A DNA stretch of 54,433 nt from DATMYQ01 sp035560935 (GCA_035560935.1 DATMYQ010000062.1:1-54433), one strand, 5' to 3'. Counted from the stretch's first letter, positions 34,602 through 43,618 are shown. Notes: generated by a model not told the origin, from the letters alone. Translations and numbers: made by a program.

Positions 34602-35597
34602 TTACACATTTTTATAACTGTAGCCCCGGGCCACTGCCATACGCAGCGCATCTTTGGCCCTGATGACATTCGGTCCGTCAAAAGTCAGTTGGACCTGAAC
34701 GCTTTCGCCCCGCCGCACCTCCACTTCCCGCTCTCCATCCAGCGCGATGACGCAGGGCGCGTCCACGTCCACCACTTCACCCACCTGCAGATAACGGTAA
34801 TTCCTGACCGGCACGTTCTCCACCAAACCGGGAGCTATCGGTGCCCGCACCTGTAAATTGCCCGGACCGACCTCCAGCACTACGCCCAGATCATCATAGG
34901 CAGTCACTGGTGCCAGGTTGCCGACAATGGACGAGATGCCGATATTGTGCGGTTCACCGCGCGTAACAATGATCTGCTTGATTTGCCGCATATCCCAGAC
35001 GGCCCGGGAACCGACAAACGTATCTTCCAGCACTACCGCGTCCACCAAAGCAATATCCACAGCTTCGCCATTTTTGTACACCGTCAGTTTTTTACTGGGA
35101 TTGATAGCCGGTTTCCCGGCTACCAGCCCCAGCGCCACCACGCCGGCCACCAGGCCGGCTATCGTACTTTCCATCATGGTGGGGAACACATTATTGGTAC
35201 CGGTGGAAACGGGCAGCAGCGGAACAGTCCCGCACCCTTTGGCCACCATCCGGTTGGTGCCGTCGCCACCCAGCGTGACGATGCAGTTCACACCGGCCCG
35301 TGCCATCGCTTCGGCGGCGCAAAAACTGTCCAGCTGAGTACCCGTCAGGCAAATATTCACCGGAGCGATTTTCATATCCGGGCGGTGGCCGCCGCAAATA
35401 CTCTCCACGGCGCCGGGAACAATCCCATAATACTCCGGCATATATACGATGCTGTGCACGCCGGTTGCCGCCATGCTGAGAATCAGCCGGCAGACCATAT
35501 TTACTTTTTCCAGGTTGTCACAGACCGTGCCGTAAGCTACCAGCCTGCGGATGTCTTTACCGGACGCCGGGTTTGCGATAATACCGACTTGCCCCAT
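34602..35597 (-). CDS. acoX: AcoX, ATP-NAD kinase-like protein of acetoin operons
   Basis: The 331-residue protein has the diacylglycerol/NAD kinase-like motif GGDGTNR near residue 115 and an N-terminal GIIANPASGKD. AcoX is a regular member of acetoin catabolic operons but is not essential in the cases studied, and its substrate is uncertain. The ATG at 35597 is preferred over a GTG four codons earlier. Spacing to acoB is 24 bases, consistent with one transcript. Confidence 0.92.
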   Translation of the reverse strand: MGQVGIIANPASGKDIRRLVAYGTVCDNLEKVNMVCRLILSMAATGVHSIVYMPEYYGIVPGAVESICGGHRPDMKIAPVNICLTGTQLDSFCAAEAMARAGVNCIVTLGGDGTNRMVAKGCGTVPLLPVSTGTNNVFPTMMESTIAGLVAGVVALGLVAGKPAINPSKKLTVYKNGEAVDIALVDAVVLEDTFVGSRAVWDMRQIKQIIVTRGEPHNIGISSIVGNLAPVTAYDDLGVVLEVGPGNLQVRAPIAPGLVENVPVRNYRYLQVGEVVDVDAPCVIALDGEREVEVRRGESVQVQLTFDGPNVIRAKDALRMAVARGYSYKNV

Positions 35598-35621
35598 GTT
35601 TCCCGCCACCTTGCCATCAAA

Positions 35622-36590
35622 TTAAAACAGGCTCTTCACCGCCGCGATAATTTTTTCTTCGCTGGGAATTGCACATTTCTCCAACGCCGGGCTGAATGGA
35701 ATCGGTGCAAAGGGCATGGCCACCCGTTTAATGGGAGCATCCAGCAGGTCCAGACCTTCTTCGGCGACAATCGCGGCAATTTCACCACCAAAACCACCGG
35801 TCTTTACTGCTTCATGAACAATAACCAGTTTGCCGGTTTTTTCCAGAGACTTCAATATTGCCGCCGTGTCCAGCGGAACCAGCGTTCGCGGATCCAGTAC
35901 TTCCGCGTTGATTCCCTGCTGCGCCAACTCCTCCGCGGCCGCCAGTGCCTTGTGAACCATCCAGGACCAAGCTACGATCGTAACATCGGAACCATCCCGT
36001 TTTATATCCGCTTTACCCAGTGGGATGCAATAATCGCCTTCCGGTACATCACCTTTGATGCCCAGCAATTGCTTATGTTCGATATATACCACCGGGTTGT
36101 CGTCACGAACTGCCGCCGCCATCAGCCCTTTGGCGTCGGCCGGTGTCGACGGCATGACGGTTTTAATACCGGGAATATGGGTAAACCAGGCTTCCATCGA
36201 CTGGGAATGTTGAGCGGCCGCCCCCATGCCGGCGCCGCACGGCGTCCGGAGGACCATGGGAATCTTGGCTTTACCGCCAAACATATATCGCATCTTGGCC
36301 GCCTGATTGAATAATTCATCCATGCACACGCCCATAAAGTCGACAAACATGATTTCCGCGATGGGCCGCAGACCGGCCGCCGCCGCGCCAACCGCCGCTC
36401 CGACAATAGCGGTTTCACTGATCGGGGTATCAATTACCCGTCCGGGAAATTCCGTGACCAGGCCGCCGGTCACGCCGAAACAGCCGCCAAAAATCCCTAC
36501 ATCCTCGCCCCAGATAAACACGTTGGCGTCACGCTGCATTTCAAATCGCATACCATCCCGAATAGCCTCCGCATAGGACATCTCTTTCAT
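35622..36590 (-). CDS. acoB: Acetoin dehydrogenase E1 component, beta subunit
   Basis: The 322-residue protein is a transketolase-type beta subunit that pairs with AcoA to bind thiamine diphosphate. Typical segments are FIWGEDVGIFGG, DTPISETAIVGAAVGAA, the AAQHSQSMEAWF loop and the C-terminal transketolase domain (VTIVAWSWMVHKAL). The ATG at 36590 has AAGGGG eight bases upstream. Acetoin specificity rests on acoX, acoC and acoR being adjacent. Confidence 0.95.
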   Translation of the reverse strand: MKEMSYAEAIRDGMRFEMQRDANVFIWGEDVGIFGGCFGVTGGLVTEFPGRVIDTPISETAIVGAAVGAAAAGLRPIAEIMFVDFMGVCMDELFNQAAKMRYMFGGKAKIPMVLRTPCGAGMGAAAQHSQSMEAWFTHIPGIKTVMPSTPADAKGLMAAAVRDDNPVVYIEHKQLLGIKGDVPEGDYCIPLGKADIKRDGSDVTIVAWSWMVHKALAAAEELAQQGINAEVLDPRTLVPLDTAAILKSLEKTGKLVIVHEAVKTGGFGGEIAAIVAEEGLDLLDAPIKRVAMPFAPIPFSPALEKCAIPSEEKIIAAVKSLF

Positions 36591-36614
36591 TATTTTCACC
36601 CCTTCAACATCAGT

Positions 36615-37577
36615 TTATTCCGCGTAAACGTCGGTCAGTAAATCCTCTGGAACCGGATAAGGACTTTCCTGGGCAAAGCGAACTGCCGCCGCAATTTGCG
36701 CCTCCACTTTCCCTTTGATTTCATCCAATTGTGTTTTAGTGGCGTATTCCCGCTCAATCAGTTTTTTCTCCAGCCGGACCAACGGATCTTTTTTCAGCCA
36801 GGCCTCCTGTTCCTCCTGATTTTTATAGACGGCCGGATCGCCTTCGAAGTGCCCGCGCCAGCGCCAGGTCTTGCATTCCACCAGGCTGGGTCCGTCTCCT
36901 TTCCGAGCCCGGGCCACGGCTTCCGCTGCCGCTTCATATACTGCGATCACGTCATTTCCATCTACGGTGACTCCCGGTATGCCATAGGCAGCCGCACGGT
37001 CGGCCACATCCGTCACCCGCATATGATCCCGCTGGCAGTTTGAAATACCATACAGATTATTTTCGCAAATAAACACCAACGGTAATTTCCAGATTGTCGC
37101 CATGTTCAGGGCTTCATGAAATGTCCCCCGGTTGGAGGCCCCGTCACCAAAAAAGCACACCGCAACCGCGTCAGATTTTCGATATTTACAGGCAAACGCC
37201 GCTCCGGCGGAAATTGGCTGACCCGCTCCCACAATGCCATTCGCCCCTAAAATCCCCAACTCCACGTCGGCAATGTGCATTGATCCGCCTTTGCCCTTGC
37301 AATAGCCGGTGGATTTGCCGAATAATTCCGCCATCATCAGATCCACCTTGCCGCCCTTGGCAATCAGATGACCGTGCCCGCGATGTGTGCTGGTAATATA
37401 ATCTTTATTGGTCAGGCTAGCGCAAACTCCGGTGGCTACCGCTTCTTCACCAAGATACAAATGAACAAAGCCCGGCAGTTGATTGTCTGCAAATAATTCG
37501 ACGGCTTTTAGTTCAAACGCTCTGATGGTCATCATGGTTTCATAAAAACCTCTCAATTGATCCGCTTTGAGTTCCAT
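36615..37577 (-). CDS. acoA: Acetoin dehydrogenase E1 component, alpha subunit
   Basis: The 320-residue protein has the thiamine-diphosphate motif GDGASNRGTFHEALNMA ending with the NN pair about 30 residues after GDG (FICENN). The STHRGHGH segment and GHFEGDP are typical of AcoA. With AcoB it cleaves acetoin to acetaldehyde and hydroxyethyl-ThDP, which AcoC converts to acetyl-CoA. GGGGAGGG precedes the ATG. Confidence 0.96.
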   Translation of the reverse strand: MELKADQLRGFYETMMTIRAFELKAVELFADNQLPGFVHLYLGEEAVATGVCASLTNKDYITSTHRGHGHLIAKGGKVDLMMAELFGKSTGYCKGKGGSMHIADVELGILGANGIVGAGQPISAGAAFACKYRKSDAVAVCFFGDGASNRGTFHEALNMATIWKLPLVFICENNLYGISNCQRDHMRVTDVADRAAAYGIPGVTVDGNDVIAVYEAAAEAVARARKGDGPSLVECKTWRWRGHFEGDPAVYKNQEEQEAWLKKDPLVRLEKKLIEREYATKTQLDEIKGKVEAQIAAAVRFAQESPYPVPEDLLTDVYAE

Positions 37578-37620
37578 AATTTGCCCTCCCCGCTTATTTT
37601 ATCCACCAAACCCCTGTGGT

Positions 37621-37983
37621 TCACATCATGCTCACCGACACCGTCAGAGCCGCAACCGCCACTACAATGGTATCACCGGCTCCCAGCGCGGCCAGATGCA
37701 AGCCTTGCACCTCCAGACCTCCGGACACGATTTCCACCGTCACTTGCCCAAAGGGAACCATTTTCTGCACCTCAGCCGCATCGACCCGGTCAGGCTGCGC
37801 ACAACCCACCCTGATGTCCACCAGCATCTGATTCGGATCTTCTATCCCGCCAATTTCGAACAAACCGCACAAACAACTCCGGGCCATGGCGTCTTGAACT
37901 GCCCGTCGGGCGGCTTTGGTAAAATCACCGCCATGCAGATCCGCCCCCATGCCCAGTTCGACAATAAAACGCCGACGCGTCAC
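37621..37983 (-). CDS. Lin0512 family protein
   Basis: The 120-residue protein begins VTRRRFIVELGMGADLHGGDFTKAA (read in two parts) and matches the Lin0512 family of small proteins of unknown function. The GTG at 37983 has GGAGG eight bases upstream and fits the usual N terminus of the family better than the start 30 bases earlier. It is the first gene after the sigma-54 promoter, 43 bases before acoA, so it is expressed at the highest position in the operon. Function unknown. Confidence 0.75.
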   Translation of the reverse strand: MTRRRFIVELGMGADLHGGDFTKAARRAVQDAMARSCLCGLFEIGGIEDPNQMLVDIRVGCAQPDRVDAAEVQKMVPFGQVTVEIVSGGLEVQGLHLAALGAGDTIVVAVAALTVSVSMM

Positions 37984-38049
37984 CTCATTCACCTCCGTTT
38001 CATCATTTTTCACTGCGGGCTCAACACCACATGTACAAAAAGCAACATC

Positions 38050-38064
38050 GCAATATTTGTGCCA
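38050..38064 (-). promoter_or_regulatory. Sigma-54 (-24/-12) promoter of the aco/lip operon
   Basis: On the minus strand the sequence TGGCAC-AAATA-TTGC matches the sigma-54 consensus TGGCAC-N5-TTGC at every fixed position, preceded by T. Transcription should start about 12 bases further on, near 38038. The first gene begins 55 bases later, and the activator gene acoR is immediately upstream. Confidence 0.9.
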
Positions 38065-38121
38065 ATTTTCTAAAATATTGTCGCTGTTTTACCGGCATCA
38101 TTCTGCCTGCGTCATGACAGC

Positions 38122-38168
38122 AGGAAAGGCCGCGGCACTTTTTCGAAAAAAGTACCGCGGCCTTTCCT
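38122..38168. terminator. Long inverted repeat between acoR and the aco operon
   Basis: AGGAAAGGCCGCGG (38122-38135) pairs with CCGCGGCCTTTCCT (38155-38168). After one mismatch the stem continues to a TCGA loop. T residues follow on the plus strand but not on the minus, so if it ends acoR transcription it does so without a normal U-tract. It separates acoR from the sigma-54 promoter. Confidence 0.5.
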
Positions 38169-38231
38169 TTTTGAAGTTTAGCAATATTCTTTTGCCGCTT
38201 GCAGTGTCGCGGACATCTGCTTCACGCTGTA

Positions 38232-38242
38232 GCAACTGTTGC
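38232..38242. promoter_or_regulatory. Candidate AcoR upstream activating site
   Basis: GCAACTGTTGC is a perfect 5-1-5 palindrome about 170 bases upstream of the sigma-54 promoter, a usual distance for enhancer-binding activators. I have no binding data; a second copy was not found nearby. Confidence 0.35.
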
Positions 38243-38343
38243 AAAGTGTCCTGCCCGACCGGCTACACTTCGTCACACCGTCTCTTTGATTTTCATCCGG
38301 ATACGTTCTGTGAACGCCCGACAATCTGCCCGGCAGGCACCTA

Positions 38344-40341
38344 TTACGTATCAGAATATCGTTTTAATTTGCGGTAGAGAGTACTGCGGGCCACTCCCAA
38401 AGTTTGCGCCACTTTGCTCATGTTCCCCCGCTCCTTCACCAGCAATTCTTTGATTTGTTCTATTTCTTTCAACGTAATTTCACGCTTCATTTCCTGTTGC
38501 GGTCTTATACCGGCCAGGTTGCCGGCCGACGCACAACTCCGGGGAGCAGTATTGCTCACTTCCGGCGGCAGGCAACCGCGGGACAGCCAATTATTTTCCG
38601 CCAGGCTGCAGGCCCGTTCCACAACATTGTGCAGTTGCCGGACATTCCCCGGCCATTCGTACTCCTGAATACAGGCCAGTAATTCCGGTTCCAGCAGGTA
38701 ATGCCGGCCTTGTTCCCGGCCGATCTGTTCCACAAAGTGCTGAAACAACAATGCGATATCCTCCCGCCGCTCCCGCAGTGGCGGTATTTCAATCTTAAAT
38801 ACATTCAGCCGATAATACAAATCCTGACGGAAGGTGCCTTTCTCCACTTGCCGATATAAATCAATATTGGTGGCGCAAATCACCCTCACGTCCACCGGCG
38901 TCACCTTGCTGCCCCCCAGCCTTGCCACCTTTTTCTCCTGCAGTACCCGCAGCAGCGCCACCTGCTGTTCCAACGGCATATCACCAATTTCATCCAAAAA
39001 CAGCGTACCACCGGAAGCCAGCTCAAAATTTCCCGGCCGGCCGCCGCGTTTGGCTCCGGTAAACGCACCTTCCTCATAACCAAGCAACTCACTGGCAATC
39101 AGTTCCCGCGGTATCGCTCCGCAATTCAAGGCAATAAACGGTCCGTTCCGCCGCCGGCTTTTGTTGTGAATCGACTGGGCGAACATCTCCTTGCCGGTGC
39201 CGCTCTCTCCCTGCAGGATAACATTGGAAGAGGTGTCTGCCGCCAGCGAAGCCTGTCGCACCGCTTCGGCCAGCAACGCACTTTCACCAATAATGTCGCT
39301 GAATTGAAAGGTCGTATAGTGCCCACTGAGACGATTCACCAGATTATGTACCTTCTCCATGGGCCGCAAAATCATCATTCCTCCGTTAATCCGGCCCTGT
39401 TTGTCGAAAATGGTTTCCCCGGAAATCACGCAACGTCGCGGCCCCATCTCCGTATCAGTAAAACACTCAATATCCGCATACTCAGCCTTACCGCTGAGCA
39501 GCATCTGAATCAACTGGGTTTTTCCCCTGAAAATGGTCTGTACGGAAGCACCCCGGAGCAAGTCTCCCGTTTTTCCCAAAATTTTCAGTGCGATGGGATT
39601 GAACTCCCGCACTTTGCCCCAACGGTCAAAAAAAATCACCCCATCGGACATCGTGTTAAAGATACTGGACAATCGCCGGTTCATTAACGCCAGTTCGTAA
39701 TTTTTCTGTTGAATGCCGATCTGCATGGCAATGGCATTGGCGGCAGCGGCGACCATGCCCAGAGTGTGCGAATAGGCTGCCTGAGCCGGGCCTGATAAAT
39801 CCAGCATCGCGATCAACTGTCCGTCGTAACCGAAAATAGGTGCCGCCGAACAGGTCCACTGATGGTGAGGACGGCAATAATGCTCCGCACCGGAAACCTG
39901 CACCGGAGCCGCCGCCTTTAAGCCGACCGAAATGGCATTGGTTCCCACATGTTCCTCACGCCAGCTGGCTCCCTGCACAAAGGAAAGATGGCGGGCATTG
40001 CGCATCGCCTCCGCATCACCAAAACTTTCCATGATATAGCCATTTTCATCACTCAGCACCACAATAAAACCGGAGTTGCGGAAAAACTCATAGATATTGG
40101 CCATGAACGGCTTGGCCACATTAATAATATCTTGTTTTTCATCCAATAAAACCCGAAGCTTAGCGTGTTCCAGAATATTTTCCGACTTTCCGGCCTGGGG
40201 ATCCAGACCCGTCTGCGAACAGCGAACCCACGAATCCGATATTTGCGGTAAAAGCAAAGCGGATTCCAAATCTCCCCGGGTGATGAATTTTTTCCAGACT
40301 AATTCCTTATTGATGAAGGTTTCCGGGTTACCATTGCCCAT
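38344..40341 (-). CDS. acoR: Sigma-54-dependent activator of acetoin catabolism
   Basis: The 665-residue protein has an N-terminal GAF-type sensory region (about 60-210), a PAS domain (about 225-330), an AAA+ domain with Walker A GESGTGKE, the sigma-54 contact loop GAFTGA and Walker B TLFLDEIGD, and a C-terminal Fis-type helix-turn-helix (NMSKVAQTLGVARSTLYRKL). This is the AcoR layout. It is next to a sigma-54 promoter that drives the aco operon, so it probably activates it in response to acetoin or a related diketone. Confidence 0.95.
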   Translation of the reverse strand: MGNGNPETFINKELVWKKFITRGDLESALLLPQISDSWVRCSQTGLDPQAGKSENILEHAKLRVLLDEKQDIINVAKPFMANIYEFFRNSGFIVVLSDENGYIMESFGDAEAMRNARHLSFVQGASWREEHVGTNAISVGLKAAAPVQVSGAEHYCRPHHQWTCSAAPIFGYDGQLIAMLDLSGPAQAAYSHTLGMVAAAANAIAMQIGIQQKNYELALMNRRLSSIFNTMSDGVIFFDRWGKVREFNPIALKILGKTGDLLRGASVQTIFRGKTQLIQMLLSGKAEYADIECFTDTEMGPRRCVISGETIFDKQGRINGGMMILRPMEKVHNLVNRLSGHYTTFQFSDIIGESALLAEAVRQASLAADTSSNVILQGESGTGKEMFAQSIHNKSRRRNGPFIALNCGAIPRELIASELLGYEEGAFTGAKRGGRPGNFELASGGTLFLDEIGDMPLEQQVALLRVLQEKKVARLGGSKVTPVDVRVICATNIDLYRQVEKGTFRQDLYYRLNVFKIEIPPLRERREDIALLFQHFVEQIGREQGRHYLLEPELLACIQEYEWPGNVRQLHNVVERACSLAENNWLSRGCLPPEVSNTAPRSCASAGNLAGIRPQQEMKREITLKEIEQIKELLVKERGNMSKVAQTLGVARSTLYRKLKRYSDT

Positions 40342-40561
40342 TCACAACACCACCTGCTCATAATTCTGCACTGGCAGTAAGGGTTCATTGATGAGTATGC
40401 CCGTATCTTCATTGGTACTGGTTCTATTAAATCAACGCTCCGTCCCCCAGCCATACTATTAACAATATGACCAGGATTTTATTCTATGTAGCAGGATTCA
40501 ACAATAGCTAGAAAATACCTGCTTTAAATATTTTTTTGCCAAATAATCTGATCATCTTTTT

Positions 40562-40602
40562 TACAAAACGCAAAACGGCCGCCGGTAAAACCGGCGGCCA
40601 CA
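40562..40602 (-). terminator. Terminator of the cysteine-cluster gene
   Basis: GGCCGCCGGT pairs with ACCGGCGGCC around a short loop (40577-40600), and on the minus strand GTTTTGCGTTTTG follows. It lies just downstream of the YkgJ-type gene and upstream of acoR. Confidence 0.85.
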
Positions 40603-40631
40603 GTTTATGCGTTCATTTTACCAGATCACAA

Positions 40632-41294
40632 TTAAACTTCCCGTTCAATGAGGGCATTAAATAGCTGTACATCCGCCGCCGAGACATTGGAATGGGCAAA
40701 TTCCGACCGAATACAGTCCTTGATCAGAATTTCACTGTATTCATCGCAGCCATACGCCACACTGCTGTCAACAATCTCCTGCCGCAGAGCACGGGCCGGT
40801 TCAATGGCGGCAGGTGGCGTCATCCGGTCCTTCAGCATCACATCCAAATATTCCGCCCGCATTGCGTGATGCATTTCCGCCGCAATCGCCGCGTCAAGAA
40901 TCCGGTAAATATCGCTGCGGGGAATGCAAATATAGGTACGGCAGCTGGCCGTCCGTGCACTGTAAACCAGGCACCGTGACAGTCCGTCCAAATGGCGGCA
41001 GCGCTTTTGACCGGCCACCATAAATATTTCCAGTTTATTCTCCCCCATATCCACAAACAGTTTGGGAACGATTCGCTCCACTTTTCCTTTGGTCATCCGG
41101 CGCGCGGCAATGCTGTCCATATTGATTTTAAAACGGCCTTTACAGCAATTTTGTTTACAGGTTTCGCACGGCAACGGATTTTCCAGCAAAAATTGATCGA
41201 CAGCGTCGAAAAACTCCTGCACGGTGGATTGAGAATTCAGTCCCTGAATATCCACCTCACCGGCGTCGTTAAAAAACAGTTTCAGTTCGCTCAT
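40632..41294 (-). CDS. YkgJ-family cysteine-cluster protein
   Basis: The 220-residue protein has the zinc- or Fe-S-binding cysteine pattern CETCKQNCCKG (43-53) and a second group CRHLDGLSRC ... CRTYIC. Such proteins are widespread and of unknown function, some linked to flagellar lysine modification. The ATG at 41294 is preceded closely by AAAGGA with little spacing, so initiation may be weak. It has its own promoter and terminator and is monocistronic. Confidence 0.8.
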   Translation of the reverse strand: MSELKLFFNDAGEVDIQGLNSQSTVQEFFDAVDQFLLENPLPCETCKQNCCKGRFKINMDSIAARRMTKGKVERIVPKLFVDMGENKLEIFMVAGQKRCRHLDGLSRCLVYSARTASCRTYICIPRSDIYRILDAAIAAEMHHAMRAEYLDVMLKDRMTPPAAIEPARALRQEIVDSSVAYGCDEYSEILIKDCIRSEFAHSNVSAADVQLFNALIEREV

Positions 41295-41352
41295 TCCTTT
41301 CTGATGACCAAACCCGGTACGGTCTCCGCAGTCGTGGCCGAATAACGATATT

Positions 41353-41382
41353 ATTTTAATTATATCATACCGGGTCTGTCAA
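41353..41382 (-). promoter_or_regulatory. Promoter of the cysteine-cluster gene
   Basis: On the minus strand TTGACA (41377-41382) is followed after 18 bases by TAAAAT (41353-41358), five of six matches to the -10 consensus. Confidence 0.6.
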
Positions 41383-41433
41383 TAGTTCAAACATTCACAG
41401 TCTAACGATCGCCGCGGTAGCCATCGCCCAATA

Positions 41434-41487
41434 TTTGTTAACTTTTTTAAAATTTATAGTTGACAATCAATCTTCCCCTATTATACG
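41434..41487 (+). promoter_or_regulatory. BirA operator overlapping the bioB promoter
   Basis: TTGTTAAC (41435-41442) and GTTGACAA (41459-41466) form an inverted repeat with a 16-base spacer, the arrangement of biotin-repressor (BirA) sites in Firmicutes. The right half contains the -35 box TTGACA (41460-41465), followed after 16 bases by TATACG. Bound BirA-biotinyl-AMP would block bioB transcription. Confidence 0.85.
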
Positions 41488-41544
41488 ATCGGAGGGAGTA
41501 AGCCAAAGGCACCGGTTGTCTATTTTACACAAAGGAGACTCATC

Positions 41545-42513
41545 ATGAACCTTACAGAACAGCTCAAATCCGCCGTCATCGAGGGATACACGCTAAACAG
41601 GAACGATGCGCTGGCGTTGCATCGCGCTCCGCTGGAAGAATTATGTGCTGCCGCCGACGAAATCCGCATGCATTTTTGCAGCAACGCTTTTGATCTCTGC
41701 ACTATCATCAACGGTAAAAGCGGCCGCTGTTCCGAGAACTGCAAATATTGCGCCCAGTCCGCTTCATACCAGACTAAAATCGAGGAATATCCACTTTTAG
41801 ACAGCGTGGAAATTCAGCAGGAAGCCCACAGCAACGAAAACCAGGGTGTTCTTCGTTTCTCCATCGTTACTTCCGGCCGGACTTTGTCCGACGCGGAATT
41901 GGATACGTTATGTGAAATTTACCGTAATCTGCGAAACGGCTGCCACATGACGCTTTGCGCCTCACACGGTCTGCTTTCCCTGGAGCAGTTTCGAAAATTA
42001 AAAGAAGCGGGCGTCACCCGTTATCACAATAATCTCGAAACCTCACGCCGTTATTTTGCCAATATCTGTACCACGCATACATACGATGACAAAATCATCA
42101 CCATAAATAACGCTCTGGCCGCCGGACTGGAGGTTTGCAGCGGCGGTATTATGGGCCTGGGTGAAACTGCGGAGGACCGGATAGATATGGCTTTTGATCT
42201 GAAAGCCCTGGGAATACGGTCAATCCCTGTCAATATACTAAATCCGATCCCGGGAACAGCGCTGGAAAAAGCGCTCCCGTTGACGGCGAACGAGGTTCGG
42301 CGCGTGATCGCGATATATCGCTTCATTTTGCCTGATGCCGCCATTCGCCTGGCCGGCGGCCGCGGTTTGCTGCCCGATAAAGGCCGGGCGGCATTTCAGT
42401 CCGGCGCCAACGCGGCGATATCCGGCGATATGCTGACCACCGCCGGCATCAGCATCGCCACGGATCTGTCTCTGCTGCAGGAATTACAATTTGAGGTAAA
42501 ACGCTGTAAATAG
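41545..42513 (+). CDS. bioB: Biotin synthase
   Basis: BioB inserts sulfur into dethiobiotin. The 322-residue protein has the radical SAM motif CSENCKYC near residue 62 and the remaining [2Fe-2S] cysteines near 97-200 (for example CHMTLCASHG and VCSGGIMG). The ATG has AAAGGAG upstream. No other biotin gene is near; it is a lone bioB under a BirA-type operator, so dethiobiotin may be imported or made elsewhere. Confidence 0.96.
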   Translation: MNLTEQLKSAVIEGYTLNRNDALALHRAPLEELCAAADEIRMHFCSNAFDLCTIINGKSGRCSENCKYCAQSASYQTKIEEYPLLDSVEIQQEAHSNENQGVLRFSIVTSGRTLSDAELDTLCEIYRNLRNGCHMTLCASHGLLSLEQFRKLKEAGVTRYHNNLETSRRYFANICTTHTYDDKIITINNALAAGLEVCSGGIMGLGETAEDRIDMAFDLKALGIRSIPVNILNPIPGTALEKALPLTANEVRRVIAIYRFILPDAAIRLAGGRGLLPDKGRAAFQSGANAAISGDMLTTAGISIATDLSLLQELQFEVKRCK

Positions 42514-42545
42514 TAGCAAATAAAGCGCCATTCCACCAAATCGTT

Positions 42546-42560
42546 TACAGATGATCTGTA
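42546..42560. promoter_or_regulatory. Perfect 15-bp palindrome upstream of the secreted-protein gene
   Basis: TACAGATGATCTGTA is a 7-1-7 palindrome in the 120-base gap between bioB and the secreted-protein gene, just upstream of a TATGAT-like -10 element. It may be an operator. No copy was seen elsewhere in the window. Confidence 0.4.
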
Positions 42561-42636
42561 CCTTTTTCGCAAAATAGATTATGATAATAAAGTAATTTCT
42601 GATTCATCATCTGCCAAACGAAAGGAGTCACCCCCA

Positions 42637-43386
42637 ATGAGACTATCGCTAAAAATGATATTGAGCAGTTTTCTTTTGCTGAGCCTGTTCAGTATCGCCG
42701 CTACCGGTTTTGCCGAAGAACGCAAAGACGAATGGAAAAGCCGCAACTACGCTTTCGGACAAATGAAAATTATTTTATGGGACCCCACGTTTAGCGCCAC
42801 TGCCCTGGACGGCATTCGCCACCGGATTGTCAGCGACCAGTTAGACGAAATCATTCTGCACGACAAAACGAAAAAGCTTTCCCAGGCCGGATTAAATTTT
42901 ATCAGCCGCGATGACTTATGCCGGCGGATTGAAGGCATCACCGGCGAGAACATGACCGAGCTGGCGAAAAGCAACCCCGCTCACTATGATGAACTATTAA
43001 AGCAATATACGGCTTTATACTGTACGAATATTCTCCGTTTCAACATTACCGCTTTTGGCGAGACGCAGAAATATGTCCCGGAGCAGGTAGAAACCTACGA
43101 AACCCAGAAACAGGTCACTGTCCGTAAAACTGTGACCAACAGCAGCGGGCAGCAGATAGAAATCAACGAAACCACGACGGTGCCGGTTACAGAATCCCGT
43201 GTGGTCCCCGCCCATTACCTGACCATCGGTCACGCCGGCCTGGAGTGCACGTTGCTGGACGTTGCGACCGGTCAGCCGGTTTGGCAGATGGTGGACATCC
43301 GCGAAGCCACTTCCAAAGGGCCTGACGGCATGATGGAACGAATCCTGAAACGGAGTGCGGAGCGGTTGGCAGAGTTGAAAAAATAA
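42637..43386 (+). CDS. Secreted protein of unknown function
   Basis: The 249-residue protein has a clear signal peptide (residues 1-26, hydrophobic core IILSS-type, cleavage after GFA). The mature part has mixed alpha/beta character with a Thr/Val-rich hairpin region (residues 143-195) and no recognised catalytic motif. Small uncharacterised exported proteins of this look occur in Negativicutes; I cannot name the family. AAAGGAG lies nine bases before the ATG. A terminator follows the gene. Confidence 0.7.
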   Translation: MRLSLKMILSSFLLLSLFSIAATGFAEERKDEWKSRNYAFGQMKIILWDPTFSATALDGIRHRIVSDQLDEIILHDKTKKLSQAGLNFISRDDLCRRIEGITGENMTELAKSNPAHYDELLKQYTALYCTNILRFNITAFGETQKYVPEQVETYETQKQVTVRKTVTNSSGQQIEINETTTVPVTESRVVPAHYLTIGHAGLECTLLDVATGQPVWQMVDIREATSKGPDGMMERILKRSAERLAELKK

Positions 43387-43442
43387 CGCCTGCCGCCGGA
43401 TTTCAGTAAAAATTTTGTCACAATTTCTTGCCTTTCATTCAG

Positions 43443-43472
43443 AAGGACCCGTCATCGCGCGGGTCCTTTTCA
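43443..43472 (+). terminator. Terminator after the secreted-protein gene
   Basis: AAGGACCCG (43443-43451) pairs with CGGGTCCTT (43460-43468) around an eight-base loop, followed by TT and a short A/T stretch. Confidence 0.8.
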
Positions 43473-43618
43473 AATAAGTCATCCATGCACTGAAGGAATT
43501 GCGGTTTTCAGGGAGAATAAAATAGTTAAGATTCCTCTTTAACGTCAACACTGTTGCTTTTATATGATCCAGTCCGGGGTAGCCTGAAGCACATCTGACA
43601 AACAGGAGGGGAGCATCC

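Noticed and set aside
34947..36314. 455-codon plus-strand frame antisense to acoX and acoB
   Set aside because: It is very His/Arg-rich, lacks a ribosome site, and overlaps two strongly supported genes.
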